Notes: generated from the sequence alone by a model not told the origin. Shown: positions 9,416 through 19,966, counted from the stretch's first letter. The stretch is DNA of 64,000 bases from Clostridiaceae bacterium (GCA_016288315.1 JAEEYU010000055.1:90417-154416), one strand, 5' to 3'. Numbers and translations are program-made.

Positions 9416-12031
9416 ATGGCGGAACTTACACCGATGATGAAACAGTATGTTGAGATAAAAAAACAGTATCCCGACACAATTCTTATGTTTCGTCTTGGGG
9501 ATTTTTATGAAATGTTTTTCGAGGATGCCGTTACCGCATCGAGAGAATTGGAACTTGTATTGACAGGCCGCGACTGCGGTCAGGAAGAAAGAGCGCCGAT
9601 GTGCGGTGTTCCTTTTCACAGTGTTGACCCTTACATAGCCAAACTTGTTTCAAGGGGCTATAAAGTCGCAGTTTGTGAACAGCTTGAAGATCCTGCACTT
9701 GCCAAAGGTATTGTAAAACGTGACGTTACAAGGATTCTCACGCCTGGAACCGTTATTGAAAGCGCTATGCTCGACGAGAGCAAGAATAATTATCTTGCTT
9801 GCTTATGCACATCAAAACAGAATTGTGCAATATGTTTTGCCGATGTTTCGACAGGTCAGGTTCATCTTACCGATTTCCCGAGAAGAGATGTTGAAAAAAA
9901 GCTTATTAATGAATTGGGCAGATTTACACCCTCAGAGGTTTTGTTTGATTCAGCATCTTTAAAGCTCAAAAATGTTGTTTCTTTTATTTCAACAAGACTC
10001 AATGTTGTATATGACACTCTTCCTGATAATTGTTTTGAATACTCTGACTGTGAAAAAACTGTTATTAATCATTTCAGAACCTTATCTCTTGAAGAACTCG
10101 GGCTTTCCTCTTCAAAAGAATCTGTCTGTGCGCTAGGAGCCGCACTTGAATACCTTAAAAATGTTCAGAAGAATGACCTTCTGAATATCAGAGAAATTGA
10201 TTATTACGGCACTGCAAATTTTATGCGTCTTGATGTTTCAACATTAAGGAACCTTGAAATCACCGAGACAATGCGTAACCGTGAAAAAAAGGGAACACTT
10301 CTCTGGGTTCTTGACAAAACAAAAACATCAATGGGCAAGAGAATGCTTCGCAACTGGCTGGAACAGCCGTTGATTAACATTCCGAAAATCTCAAAAAGGC
10401 ATTGTTCTGTTGATGAATTGTTAAGTAATCCCGCTTTACGAAATGACATCCGTGATGAACTTTCCGGTTGTCAGGACATTGAGAGACTTATTACAAGAAT
10501 AGTTTACGGCTCGGCAAATGCGCGTGAATTAAGGGCTCTTTATTCAACGGCAGTTCATCTTCCCGAAATAAAAAGACTTACATCCGGTCTTTCAAGCGGT
10601 ATGCTTGTTGAAATCAATAATAACATTGACACACTTGATGATACCGCACGGCTGATTGATGCGGCTGTTGTTGAAGAACCGCCTTTTACAGTCCGTGAAG
10701 GCGGAATGATTAAATCCGGTTTTAACGAAGAGCTTGACTCTTTGAGAAATATCGTTTCAAACGGCAAAGAGTTTCTTGCTGACATTCAGCAGAGAGAGCA
10801 GGAAAAAACAGGAATCAAAAAACTGAAAATCGGTTATAACAAAGTTTTCGGTTACTATATTGAAATCTCCAACTCATTTAAAGAACTTGTTCCCGATACT
10901 TATATCAGAAAACAAACACTTGCAAATTGTGAAAGATATATCACTCAGGAATTAAAGGACCTTGAATCAAAAGTTCTCGGCGCACAAGAGAGAATTGCAA
11001 AGCTTGAGTATGAGATTTTTGATGAAGTCAGAAAAAAGACTGCCAAAAAACTTAGTGAAGTTCAGACAACCGCTAATGCTGTTTCCGCACTTGACGTTTT
11101 GTGCTCTTTTGCTCAATGCGCTTTTGAAAACAATTATGTTCGTCCGGACCTCAATGAAAAGGGCGTTCTTGATATCAGCGACGGCAGACACCCCGTCATT
11201 GAAAAAATGATTAAGGATCAGCCGTTTGTTCCCAACAATACTTACCTTGACTGCAACGAAAACAGATGCGCTATCATTACAGGACCCAATATGGCAGGCA
11301 AATCCACTTATATGAGGCAGGTTGCTTTAATCTGTCTGATGGCGCAGGCCGGTTCGTTTGTTCCTTCTTCAAGAGCGGATTTATGTATTGTTGACGGTAT
11401 CTACACAAGAATCGGTGCTTCCGATGACCTTTCTGCAGGTCAATCCACTTTTATGGTGGAGATGAACGAAGTTGCATCAATACTCAAAAATGCAACGGCA
11501 AACAGTCTTATAATCTTTGATGAAATCGGCAGAGGAACATCAACCTTTGACGGAATGAGTATTGCAAGAGCAGTTCTCGAATATTCAGCCGATAAATCAA
11601 AAATCGGCGCCAAAACTTTGTTCGCGACTCATTACCATGAACTGACGGAACTTGAGAATCTTGTTGACGGTGTCAAAAATTATAATATTGCCGTAAAAAA
11701 ACGCGGTGATGATATTACTTTTTTACGCAGAATTGTCAAAGGTCCTGCTGACGGAAGCTACGGAATAGAGGTTGCAAAACTTGCCGGAGTTCCTGTCAAG
11801 GTTGTTGAACGGGCAAAACTGATTCTTGAAGACCTTGAAAATAATGAATCTGTTCCGGTTCCTGTAATAAAAGAAGTCAAAGAAAAAGACGATGATATGC
11901 AGATTTCTTTTACCGCTTCCGAAAGTGATGCAATAATTGAAAAATTGAAAAAAATCGATGTCAATACTTTGACGCCTATTGAAGCTATGTCTTTGCTATA
12001 CCAGCTTTCTGCCGATGCAGGCGCTGTCTGA
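9416..12031 (+). CDS. mutS: DNA mismatch repair protein MutS
   Basis: LGDFYEMFFEDA, TGPNMAGKSTYMRQVALI, FDEIGRGTSTFDG. Confidence 0.98.
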   Translation: MAELTPMMKQYVEIKKQYPDTILMFRLGDFYEMFFEDAVTASRELELVLTGRDCGQEERAPMCGVPFHSVDPYIAKLVSRGYKVAVCEQLEDPALAKGIVKRDVTRILTPGTVIESAMLDESKNNYLACLCTSKQNCAICFADVSTGQVHLTDFPRRDVEKKLINELGRFTPSEVLFDSASLKLKNVVSFISTRLNVVYDTLPDNCFEYSDCEKTVINHFRTLSLEELGLSSSKESVCALGAALEYLKNVQKNDLLNIREIDYYGTANFMRLDVSTLRNLEITETMRNREKKGTLLWVLDKTKTSMGKRMLRNWLEQPLINIPKISKRHCSVDELLSNPALRNDIRDELSGCQDIERLITRIVYGSANARELRALYSTAVHLPEIKRLTSGLSSGMLVEINNNIDTLDDTARLIDAAVVEEPPFTVREGGMIKSGFNEELDSLRNIVSNGKEFLADIQQREQEKTGIKKLKIGYNKVFGYYIEISNSFKELVPDTYIRKQTLANCERYITQELKDLESKVLGAQERIAKLEYEIFDEVRKKTAKKLSEVQTTANAVSALDVLCSFAQCAFENNYVRPDLNEKGVLDISDGRHPVIEKMIKDQPFVPNNTYLDCNENRCAIITGPNMAGKSTYMRQVALICLMAQAGSFVPSSRADLCIVDGIYTRIGASDDLSAGQSTFMVEMNEVASILKNATANSLIIFDEIGRGTSTFDGMSIARAVLEYSADKSKIGAKTLFATHYHELTELENLVDGVKNYNIAVKKRGDDITFLRRIVKGPADGSYGIEVAKLAGVPVKVVERAKLILEDLENNESVPVPVIKEVKEKDDDMQISFTASESDAIIEKLKKIDVNTLTPIEAMSLLYQLSADAGAV

Positions 12032-12060
12032 ACCGATAATTAATTGAAAGGAGTGATAAG

Positions 12061-13989
12061 GTGCCGAAAATCAATGTTTTACCTAAGTCTGTAGCAGAAC
12101 TGATTGCCGCCGGCGAAGTAGTTGAACGTCCGGCATCCGTTATTAAAGAACTCCTTGAGAATTCAATAGATTCGGGCGCTTCATCCATTACCGCTGAAAT
12201 AAAAAACGGCGGAATAACTTATATTCGTGTCAGTGACAACGGTTGTGGTATTGAACGTGAAGATATAAAAAAAGCTTTTCTGAGCCATGCAACAAGCAAG
12301 ATTTCATCCGAAAATGATTTGAATTCAATTCTTACGCTCGGATTTCGGGGCGAGGCGCTTGCGAGCATTGCCGCCGTTTCCAAAGTGGAACTCATTACAA
12401 GACCTGCTTCCGAAGAGATTGGCTCACGCTATTGCATTGAAGCCGGTGAAGAGGTTTTGATTGATGACGCCGGCTGCCCTTTGGGAACAACTATTGTTGT
12501 GCGTGATTTGTTCTTCTGCACACCCGCAAGGATGAAATTCTTAAAAAAAGATGTTTCTGAAGGGAACTCTGTTTCGGGAGTTGTCGAAAAGATTGCTTTA
12601 TCTCATCCCGGCATTTCATTCAGATTTATCCGCGACGGCAAGCAGACTCTATTAACCAGCGGTTCAAATGATATGCGCACTGTTGTCAGAGAGGTTTTCG
12701 GTAAAGAATTTGAAAAAAATCTTATTCCCGTTAAAGGTGAAGTTGACGGCATAAAAGTCAGCGGTCTGATTTCTGTTCCGCATGCATCCAGACCTAACAG
12801 GAATATGCAGTTCTTCTTTATTAACGGTAGATTTGTCAAAACCGGAACCGGCAGTGCTGCATTGAGTGAAGCATATAAGAATTCCGTAATGGTCGGTAAA
12901 TTCCCCGCTTGTGTTTTAAATATTGAAATTAATCCTCTGACAGTTGATGTAAATGTTCACCCTGCAAAAACAGAAGTCAGGTTTTCAAACGAAAAGGCAG
13001 TATTCAGTGCGATATATTTTTCCTGTAAGAATGCTCTTTCCGATGATTCTACCAGAGTTGAGTTCAAGCAACCGCATATTGACTTTTATGCAGCACTTGA
13101 AAAAGCTCCCGAGCAGTTAAAGTTTAATAATCAAAGCAAAGCACCGGATTTCTGGCAGCATAAATCTGTTAATAAAAACAGCAATGATGATAAATCAAAA
13201 AAAGCTGTTATGCCCCAAGTGGAGGTTTATAATCCTCAAAAGCCTGCTTCCGCTCCTGTTTTCAGAACTACAGAGCCTGTCGGCTACTCTGCCCAAAACG
13301 ATGACAGGTCAGGACTTATCCCCGAATCAATAAATACTGAAAAAAATATAACACCCGAACCCGATAAAGAAATAACAGTTTCTTCACAAAATAGTTCCGA
13401 AAAAGAAAATACTTTTTCCGAAGAAGATTTCAGACTTATCGGTGAAGCGTTTAAAACATATATCATTGCAGAATATGACAAAAAAATAATTGTTATTGAT
13501 AAACATGCCGCACACGAGCGTATCATATATGAAAGATTAAAAAAAACAGATTCCGAAAGAACACCGCAGGTTTTGCTTGCTCCCGTTTCCGTATTATTGT
13601 CTGATGATGAGTATTCGGCAATTCTTTCAAATAACAGCCTGCTTACGCAGGCGGGATTTGATGTGACGGATTTCGGGCAGGGGACTGTTATTGTTAATGA
13701 GTGCCCGATGGAATTATTACCCGAAGACATTCCGGATGTTATCTGTGAGGTTGCCGGCAATCTTGCTGAAAATAAACAGAGCGCAGATTATGAAAAAATA
13801 GATGATATTTTTCATTCTGTTGCCTGCAGGAGCGCAATTAAAGCGGGTAATATCACATCACGTTATGAGATGGAAGTTTTTGCAAAGCAGGTGCTGTCAA
13901 TGCCGGAAATAAAGTATTGCCCGCACGGCAGACCTGTTCTGATTGAAATAACACGCAGAGAGTTGGAAAAGAATTTTGGCAGAGTGTAA
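12061..13989 (+). CDS. mutL: DNA mismatch repair protein MutL
   Basis: IAAGEVVERPASVIKELLENSIDSGA, GFRGEALASIAAV; C-terminal DKHAAHERIIYE and CPHGRP. GTG start. Confidence 0.97.
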   Translation: MPKINVLPKSVAELIAAGEVVERPASVIKELLENSIDSGASSITAEIKNGGITYIRVSDNGCGIEREDIKKAFLSHATSKISSENDLNSILTLGFRGEALASIAAVSKVELITRPASEEIGSRYCIEAGEEVLIDDAGCPLGTTIVVRDLFFCTPARMKFLKKDVSEGNSVSGVVEKIALSHPGISFRFIRDGKQTLLTSGSNDMRTVVREVFGKEFEKNLIPVKGEVDGIKVSGLISVPHASRPNRNMQFFFINGRFVKTGTGSAALSEAYKNSVMVGKFPACVLNIEINPLTVDVNVHPAKTEVRFSNEKAVFSAIYFSCKNALSDDSTRVEFKQPHIDFYAALEKAPEQLKFNNQSKAPDFWQHKSVNKNSNDDKSKKAVMPQVEVYNPQKPASAPVFRTTEPVGYSAQNDDRSGLIPESINTEKNITPEPDKEITVSSQNSSEKENTFSEEDFRLIGEAFKTYIIAEYDKKIIVIDKHAAHERIIYERLKKTDSERTPQVLLAPVSVLLSDDEYSAILSNNSLLTQAGFDVTDFGQGTVIVNECPMELLPEDIPDVICEVAGNLAENKQSADYEKIDDIFHSVACRSAIKAGNITSRYEMEVFAKQVLSMPEIKYCPHGRPVLIEITRRELEKNFGRV

Positions 13990-14920
13990 AAAAGTTCTTG
14001 CAGTTGTCGGACCGACGGCATCGGGCAAAACCGCTCTTGCTGTTGAATTGTGTAAAGAATTCAACGGAGAAGTAGTTTCCTGCGACTCAATGCAGATTTA
14101 CAAAGAAATGCCGATTGCCACTGCAACGCCATCAACCGAAGAAATGCAGGGTATAACGCACCACCTTATAGGATTTGCTGACCCGTCCGAGAATTTCAAT
14201 GTTGTTTGTTACTGTGAGCTTGCCCGCAAATGCATTGATGATATTATTTCAAGAGGTAAAGTCCCGGTTATTGCCGGCGGCACAGGTTTATACTTTGACT
14301 GGCTTGTCAATAATATTCAATATACCCCTGAAACAACTGATTCCGTTTACAGGCGTGAACTTGAACAAAGAGCTTTAACTCAAGGCGCACAGGTGCTTTT
14401 GGATGAACTGTCTGAAATCGACCCGGAAACAGCTTCTTCACTTCATATAAATAATGTCGGCAGAATTATCAGGGCTCTGGAGATTTATAAAAATACCGGT
14501 TTGACTATGAGCGAAAGTAAAAAACTTTCCCGTTCAAAAGGAACCGATATTCAACCTTTTATAATCGGTCTTGACAGCAGAAACAGAGATTATTTATATA
14601 ATAGAATCAACACCCGTGTTGATAAAATGATTGATGACGGTCTTGTTGATGAAGCAAAGAATTATTTTGAAAAGTTCAGCGGAAAAACCTCAATTCAGGC
14701 AATCGGTTATAAAGAATTAAAACCATATCTTGACGGTGAAGCTGTTCTTTCGGAGTGCGTTGAAAAATTAAAGATATCAACCCGTCATTATGCAAAACGT
14801 CAGTTAACCTGGTTTCGTAAAAATGACAAGATTCATTTTGTTTTTATTGATGAATATGAAACCTTTGATTCAATGGTTAATCATATTATTAATCTGATTA
14901 AGGAGGCGAATATGTTTTGA
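13976..14920 (+). CDS. miaA: tRNA dimethylallyltransferase MiaA
   Basis: VVGPTASGKTALAVEL, SCDSMQIYKEMPIATATPS, IPVIAGGTGLY-like region. TTG start overlapping the mutL end. Confidence 0.96.
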   Translation: MAECKKVLAVVGPTASGKTALAVELCKEFNGEVVSCDSMQIYKEMPIATATPSTEEMQGITHHLIGFADPSENFNVVCYCELARKCIDDIISRGKVPVIAGGTGLYFDWLVNNIQYTPETTDSVYRRELEQRALTQGAQVLLDELSEIDPETASSLHINNVGRIIRALEIYKNTGLTMSESKKLSRSKGTDIQPFIIGLDSRNRDYLYNRINTRVDKMIDDGLVDEAKNYFEKFSGKTSIQAIGYKELKPYLDGEAVLSECVEKLKISTRHYAKRQLTWFRKNDKIHFVFIDEYETFDSMVNHIINLIKEANMF

Positions 14921-16137
14921 ATATGAATAACAAGCTTATTAAGGGCTTGTTGATAGCTGCTTCCTTTCTTGTTGTTTTCTTTTTTGTATTCAGATTGGTA
15001 AATATCATTTCAGAAGAGTATGAAACAGTTTCAGCTGAGGATTCATCGGTTTACGACACCTTAGATACTAAAGGTTATCTTGTCCGCGATGAAATTATGC
15101 TTTATAACTCGGGAGGCGGAACGGTTGTATCCACTGCAGCAAATGCTGACAAAGTCAACGCAAATTCACCTGTTGCAGTTACGTTTTCAAATTCAAATGC
15201 TGCAAATGCCTACACAAGACTGAGCTACCTTAAAGAAGTTCAGGAAAGCTACCGTCTTATTTCGGAGCAGACCGAATTTACCAATATTGATATGTCTGTT
15301 CTCGGCAATCAGATAGATTCCGATTACAAAAGTATAATATCTTCAGTTTATGAAGGCGATTATTCTTCAATCGGCGACACAAAGCTGAATCTTCTGGTTG
15401 ATGTTTCACGCAGGCAGGTTTCTCTGGGCACGAAAATTGACTGCGAAAACAAAATCAACACCATTCAATCCGAAATCAGCTCACTTGAGACTCAGGCAGT
15501 TCAACAGAGTATAATCTCTGCAGGTTCAGCGGGCTATTACATAAGCAGCGCTGACGGTTACGAGTCTGTTATTCAGGTTTCAATGCTGGATGAACTTAAA
15601 GCTGCTGATTTAGAAAATGTAATCAATTCCAAACCTCAGGCGATTGCCGAAAGTTGCGTCGGCAAGGTTATGAACGGTTTTTATTGGTATCTCGCCGCTG
15701 TTGTTGATCTGAATGATTCCAATTCACTAAAAGAAGGCGATGTAATCAATATTATTATCGGAAATACCGAAACTGAAAAAATTAAAACGGAAGTCTTTAA
15801 AATCAATAAAGAGAATGAGAAAAAATCTGTTGTAATTCTTAAAAGCAACAGCATTTCGCCAGACATACTTACATCCCGCATTGTTAATGTCAAACTGATT
15901 TTAAATGAATTCAGCGGTCTTAAGGTCCCCAAAAAAGCAGTCCGTGTTATAGACGGTAATCAGTGCTGTTACGTTCGCATAGGCAATGTTACAAAACTTC
16001 GTTATCTGAATGTTATTTACAGTTGCAACGAGTATGTTATCGCTTCAGAGGACAGTAAAAAAGAGTTCCCCGGAACTCAACTCAAAAAGCACGATAATAT
16101 AATTCTCAACGGAAGGGGGCTTGGCGGTAATGCCTGA
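14917..16137 (+). CDS. HlyD-like membrane-fusion/periplasmic adaptor family protein
   Basis: Single N-terminal TM helix, then a beta-rich and coiled-coil architecture. SD AGGAGGCG 8 nt before the TTG at 14917, overlapping the miaA stop. Confidence 0.65.
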   Translation: MNMNNKLIKGLLIAASFLVVFFFVFRLVNIISEEYETVSAEDSSVYDTLDTKGYLVRDEIMLYNSGGGTVVSTAANADKVNANSPVAVTFSNSNAANAYTRLSYLKEVQESYRLISEQTEFTNIDMSVLGNQIDSDYKSIISSVYEGDYSSIGDTKLNLLVDVSRRQVSLGTKIDCENKINTIQSEISSLETQAVQQSIISAGSAGYYISSADGYESVIQVSMLDELKAADLENVINSKPQAIAESCVGKVMNGFYWYLAAVVDLNDSNSLKEGDVINIIIGNTETEKIKTEVFKINKENEKKSVVILKSNSISPDILTSRIVNVKLILNEFSGLKVPKKAVRVIDGNQCCYVRIGNVTKLRYLNVIYSCNEYVIASEDSKKEFPGTQLKKHDNIILNGRGLGGNA

Positions 16138-16849
16138 TGCAGATAATAAATTCAATGACATCCGGCAAAACCTTGCGGAAGTCAGAGAAAAGATAGCCGA
16201 TGCCGCTTTAAAATCAGGGAGAAAACCCGAAGAAATCAAGTTGATGGCGGTTAGTAAGACCATTGAAAGCAAATACATCAATTTCGCCATTTCCGAAGGT
16301 ATTGATTTAATCGGTGAAAACAAGGTTCAGGAGTTCCTTGCAAAAGAACCTGAGCTCAATCTTCAGAATTGCAAAGCTCATTTAATCGGTCATTTACAGT
16401 CAAATAAAGTCAGAAAGATTGTAGGCAAGGTTGATGTAATTCAATCCGTTGACAGCGTCTCACTTGCAACCGAAATTGCAAAGCGCTCCCGGGAAAACGG
16501 TATTGTCAGCAAGATTCTTCTTGAAGTCAATGTCGGTAATGAAGAAAGCAAATTCGGTTTTGATTTAAATGAGATTAATGAGCGTGTTTTTGAAATATCA
16601 GAAATAGACGATATTTCAATTCAGGGCCTTATGTGTGTTGCTCCGATTTGCGACGATGAAAAGGTTTTGAGGCATATTTTTTCAAATATGTATCGCTCAT
16701 ATCTTGACATCGCCTCAAAAAAAATAAATAATGTAAATATGAATGTTCTTTCCATGGGTATGTCGGGTGATTATTGCCAAGCTATTCTTGAAGGTGCAAA
16801 CCTTGTCAGAGTCGGCTCTGCAATTTTCGGCTCCAGGAATTACAGATAA
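16130..16849 (+). CDS. YggS family pyridoxal phosphate-dependent protein
   Basis: LMAVSKTI..., GENKVQEFLAKEPEL, HLIGHLQSNKVRKIVG, LSMGMSGDY. ATG at 16130 follows a GGAAGGGGG SD. Confidence 0.95.
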   Translation: MPDADNKFNDIRQNLAEVREKIADAALKSGRKPEEIKLMAVSKTIESKYINFAISEGIDLIGENKVQEFLAKEPELNLQNCKAHLIGHLQSNKVRKIVGKVDVIQSVDSVSLATEIAKRSRENGIVSKILLEVNVGNEESKFGFDLNEINERVFEISEIDDISIQGLMCVAPICDDEKVLRHIFSNMYRSYLDIASKKINNVNMNVLSMGMSGDYCQAILEGANLVRVGSAIFGSRNYR

Positions 16850-16867
16850 TAACAGGAGGATTATATA

Positions 16868-17371
16868 ATGGGTGCATTTGACAAATTCAAAAATGAAATC
16901 AGCAAATTTATCAACGTTTCAGATGCTGAATATGAGGATTACGATCCTGAAGAAGAATCATATGAAAAAGAAGAAACAAGAACACAGGTAAAAGAGCGTT
17001 ATCCCGAACCCGATTATTCAAGCTCGGCTCCGCAGAAAAAAAGCAAAAAGCAGAATGTTGTTCCTCTTGACGGTGGCAGAACTCCCGCTGTAAGAACTCT
17101 CGGCGACTCTCAGGTAGTTGTCAAAAAGGTTGCCGGTGTGTCTGAAGTTGGCCCTGTTGCGGATATTCTCAAGCAGGGGCGTATTGTTGTTCTTAACCTT
17201 GAAGAATGCCCTACTGATGCTCTTCAGAGAGTTATTGACATCCTTTACGGTGTTACTTATGCAATTGACGGTTCGTTTAATTCCATAGCTGAAAAAGCAT
17301 TTGTAATTACACCTTATAATGTTTCCGTTTCCAACGACGAATATTCTGAAATTGTCGATTCACAGGAATAA
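16868..17371 (+). CDS. sepF: cell division protein SepF
   Basis: ILKQGRIVVLNLEECPTDALQRVIDILYGVTYAIDG...ITPYNVSVS; adjacent to yggS and divIVA. Confidence 0.93.
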   Translation: MGAFDKFKNEISKFINVSDAEYEDYDPEEESYEKEETRTQVKERYPEPDYSSSAPQKKSKKQNVVPLDGGRTPAVRTLGDSQVVVKKVAGVSEVGPVADILKQGRIVVLNLEECPTDALQRVIDILYGVTYAIDGSFNSIAEKAFVITPYNVSVSNDEYSEIVDSQE

Positions 17372-17403
17372 TGACTTTGAACTAAGAAAGAGAGGCATAG
17401 AAT

Positions 17404-18510
17404 ATGCTTAAACCCGAACAGATTTCAAATGCTCAGTTCACACTGGTAGGCAAAGGCGCATACCGTGCTGAAGAAGTTGACGCTTTTCTCAAAAGTGCGG
17501 CTGAATCTTATGAACAGCTTACGGCACAGAATGCCGATCTTATGAAAAAAATGAGCATTCTTGCCCGCAAAATTGAAGAATACCGCGCCGAAGAAGATAC
17601 AATCAAAACAACTCTTCTTACCGCCGAACGCACTGCCAAAGCAGTTCGTCAGGAAGCGGAAGATGAAAAGGTGGCTACTGTTGCTGCCGCAAAGGCAGAG
17701 GGCTCGGAGATTATTGAGGCGGCAAGGAAAAATGCAAAAGATTTTGTTGATAAAACAAAGCAGACTGTTCAGGCATATATAGAAAAAGCAAAACAGGACG
17801 GTCAGACCGCCATTTCCGCCGCAAATGAGTCTGCAGAGGCAATTATTGCCGATGCAAGAAAAAAAGCTGCTGAAATAATCGGCGACAGTGAAAAAAGACT
17901 TGCTTTTTATACTGCTCAGGCATCACGCCTTAAGGATGAAGTAGGCAAATATAAAACATCTGTAGGCGATGTTTGTGAAAAACAGTTATCTTTACTTGAT
18001 GATATTGCCGAAGAACCTGACATTGAAAACCTTGAAATTGAAGTTACCGATAATTCACCGGCAGAAGAAATCACGGTTGATGATGTTACTGTTCCCGTAG
18101 TTTCATCTGATGAGCTTGAATCTCAGGTTGAAGCTGTTGCTGAGGATGTTGAGAATTTTGAACTTTCCGAAGATATAGTTGAAGCTGAAGAAACTGAAGA
18201 GGTTTCGGTTGATGACATAATCAACACTGAAGATGATGACACAGAAGAAGAAACGGTTGAAATATCCGCAGAAACTGAAGAAAGCATTGAAGCTGACGAC
18301 GAGGATGAATTAACTGATTCTGCAGTTTCTGATGATGAAACAGTTTCAGATGAGACAGATTCCGATGAAGCCGAAGAGACTGAAGATACTGCGGCAGATG
18401 AAGAAGAAGATGATGAAGAGTTTACCGGCTTTAAAATCAATCTTGATGATATTGCCGATGACGACGATGACGATCAGCAATCCATTTTCAGCGGATTTTT
18501 TGACGATTAA
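17404..18510 (+). CDS. DivIVA domain-containing protein with a long acidic C-terminal tail
   Basis: LKPEQISNAQFTLVGKGAYRAEEVDAFL; coiled coil followed by roughly 150 residues rich in D/E. Confidence 0.9.
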   Translation: MLKPEQISNAQFTLVGKGAYRAEEVDAFLKSAAESYEQLTAQNADLMKKMSILARKIEEYRAEEDTIKTTLLTAERTAKAVRQEAEDEKVATVAAAKAEGSEIIEAARKNAKDFVDKTKQTVQAYIEKAKQDGQTAISAANESAEAIIADARKKAAEIIGDSEKRLAFYTAQASRLKDEVGKYKTSVGDVCEKQLSLLDDIAEEPDIENLEIEVTDNSPAEEITVDDVTVPVVSSDELESQVEAVAEDVENFELSEDIVEAEETEEVSVDDIINTEDDDTEEETVEISAETEESIEADDEDELTDSAVSDDETVSDETDSDEAEETEDTAADEEEDDEEFTGFKINLDDIADDDDDDQQSIFSGFFDD

Positions 18511-18516
18511 CACTAT

Positions 18517-19014
18517 ATGTTTCAACTGATATCACTGATTGTTATTGCTGTTCTTACGGCAGCAGATCAGTTTGTCAAATATATTGTGACTGATTACATA
18601 GAATCACACGGTCCAAAAGAGTTTCTGTTCGGTTTATTCCGTTTGACTTATGTTGAAAACACAGGCGCCGCTTTCAGTTCATTTTCAAACAGCACGGTGG
18701 TTTTGTCAGTTGTTACATCTGTAATAATTGTTGCCTGCATTATTTATCTGTTGTTAAAAAGGTCAAAGAGCATTTTCGTAAATATATCTTTGATTCTGAT
18801 TATTTCCGGCGGAGCAGGCAATATGATTGACAGAATAACAAACGGTTTTGTCGTTGATTTTATTGAACCTCTGTTTATCAATTTTGCTGTTTTCAATGTT
18901 GCTGATTGCTTTATTACTGTCGGTGCTTTTATGCTTGCAGGATATGAGCTTTTTTCAGGTCTGAAAAAAAACGATAACAGTTCCGGCAAGGGCAGGGGTG
19001 ATAATAATGGCTGA
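18517..19014 (+). CDS. lspA: lipoprotein signal peptidase (signal peptidase II)
   Basis: TAADQFVKYIV, VENTGAAFS, GGAGNMIDRITNGFVVDFI, FNVADCFITVG. Confidence 0.96.
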   Translation: MFQLISLIVIAVLTAADQFVKYIVTDYIESHGPKEFLFGLFRLTYVENTGAAFSSFSNSTVVLSVVTSVIIVACIIYLLLKRSKSIFVNISLILIISGGAGNMIDRITNGFVVDFIEPLFINFAVFNVADCFITVGAFMLAGYELFSGLKKNDNSSGKGRGDNNG

Positions 19015-19966
19015 TGACGGAATAGTAATCGGTATTGAAGAACCGGTCAGAATAGTTGTTTCAGCGGAAGATTCCGGTCAGAGAATTGACAAAATAATAG
19101 TTTCTTCCGTTCCGTCGCTTTCGAGGTCTTTTGTTCAATCGCTTTTGCAATCATCCTCGGTTTTTGTCAACGGTAAAGCGGTTGCCAAAAACTATAAACC
19201 GGCAGAAAATTCTGTTATTCAGTTTATTGTTCCCGCTCCCCGTGAATTAGAGGCAACGCCGCAGAATATCCCGCTTGATATCAGATATGAAGATGACGAC
19301 CTTCTAGTTGTAAATAAACCGAGAGGTATGGTTGTTCATCCCGCTGCAGGCAATTATGACGGAACCCTCGTCAATGCATTGTTATATCATTGTTCCGGTG
19401 TTCTTTCAGGGATAAACGGAGTTATAAGACCCGGTATTGTTCATCGTATTGATAAAGATACAAGCGGTTTGCTTTTAGTTGCTAAAAATGATTTTGCTCA
19501 CATATCGCTTGCCGAACAGATTAAAGAACATTCACTTGACCGTGAATACCGTGCGGTAATTCACGGCAGACTTAAAGAAACTCATGGGGTTATTGATGCA
19601 CCGATAGGCAGAAGCACAAAAAACCGCAAAATGATGTGTGTTACAGACAGATATTCTCGCTCTGCCGTTACTCATTATGAGGTTCTTGATGAAACATCCG
19701 ATTTTTCATACATTAAACTTAAACTTGAAACAGGCAGAACTCATCAGATAAGAGTTCATATGGCATATATCGGGCATCCCGTTGCGGGTGACCCTGTTTA
19801 CGGCCCTTCAAATGGTGTATCAAGTTTAAACGGTCAATGTCTTCACGCCGGTCTTCTCGGTTTTACACACCCGTCAAGCGGAGAACGCATTGTTGTTAAA
19901 TCGGAATTGCCTGATTATTTTACCGCCTTTTTAAAAAAATGCGGTCTGAATAATGTTGAAATTTAA
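19007..19966 (+). CDS. RluA/RluD family pseudouridine synthase
   Basis: VNKPRGMVVHPAAG, IVHRIDKDTSGLLLVAKN, ETGRTHQIRVHMAYIGHPVAGDPVYG. Start at ATG 19007 after a GGGGTGAT SD. Confidence 0.95.
   Translation: MADDGIVIGIEEPVRIVVSAEDSGQRIDKIIVSSVPSLSRSFVQSLLQSSSVFVNGKAVAKNYKPAENSVIQFIVPAPRELEATPQNIPLDIRYEDDDLLVVNKPRGMVVHPAAGNYDGTLVNALLYHCSGVLSGINGVIRPGIVHRIDKDTSGLLLVAKNDFAHISLAEQIKEHSLDREYRAVIHGRLKETHGVIDAPIGRSTKNRKMMCVTDRYSRSAVTHYEVLDETSDFSYIKLKLETGRTHQIRVHMAYIGHPVAGDPVYGPSNGVSSLNGQCLHAGLLGFTHPSSGERIVVKSELPDYFTAFLKKCGLNNVEI

Noticed and set aside
13284-13760. 158-aa minus-strand ORF
   Set aside because: Antisense to mutL; composition reflects the complement of the mutL linker region.
18123-18440. 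Minus-strand Ser-rich 105-aa ORF
   Set aside because: It is the antisense reading of the D/E-rich DivIVA tail (GAA/GAT codons read as TTC/ATC and Ser codons); no SD and no independent support.
17900-18500. GAAGAA/GATGAT-rich stretch as a possible tandem DNA repeat
   Set aside because: It is codon-level low complexity encoding an acidic tail, without a constant repeat unit.
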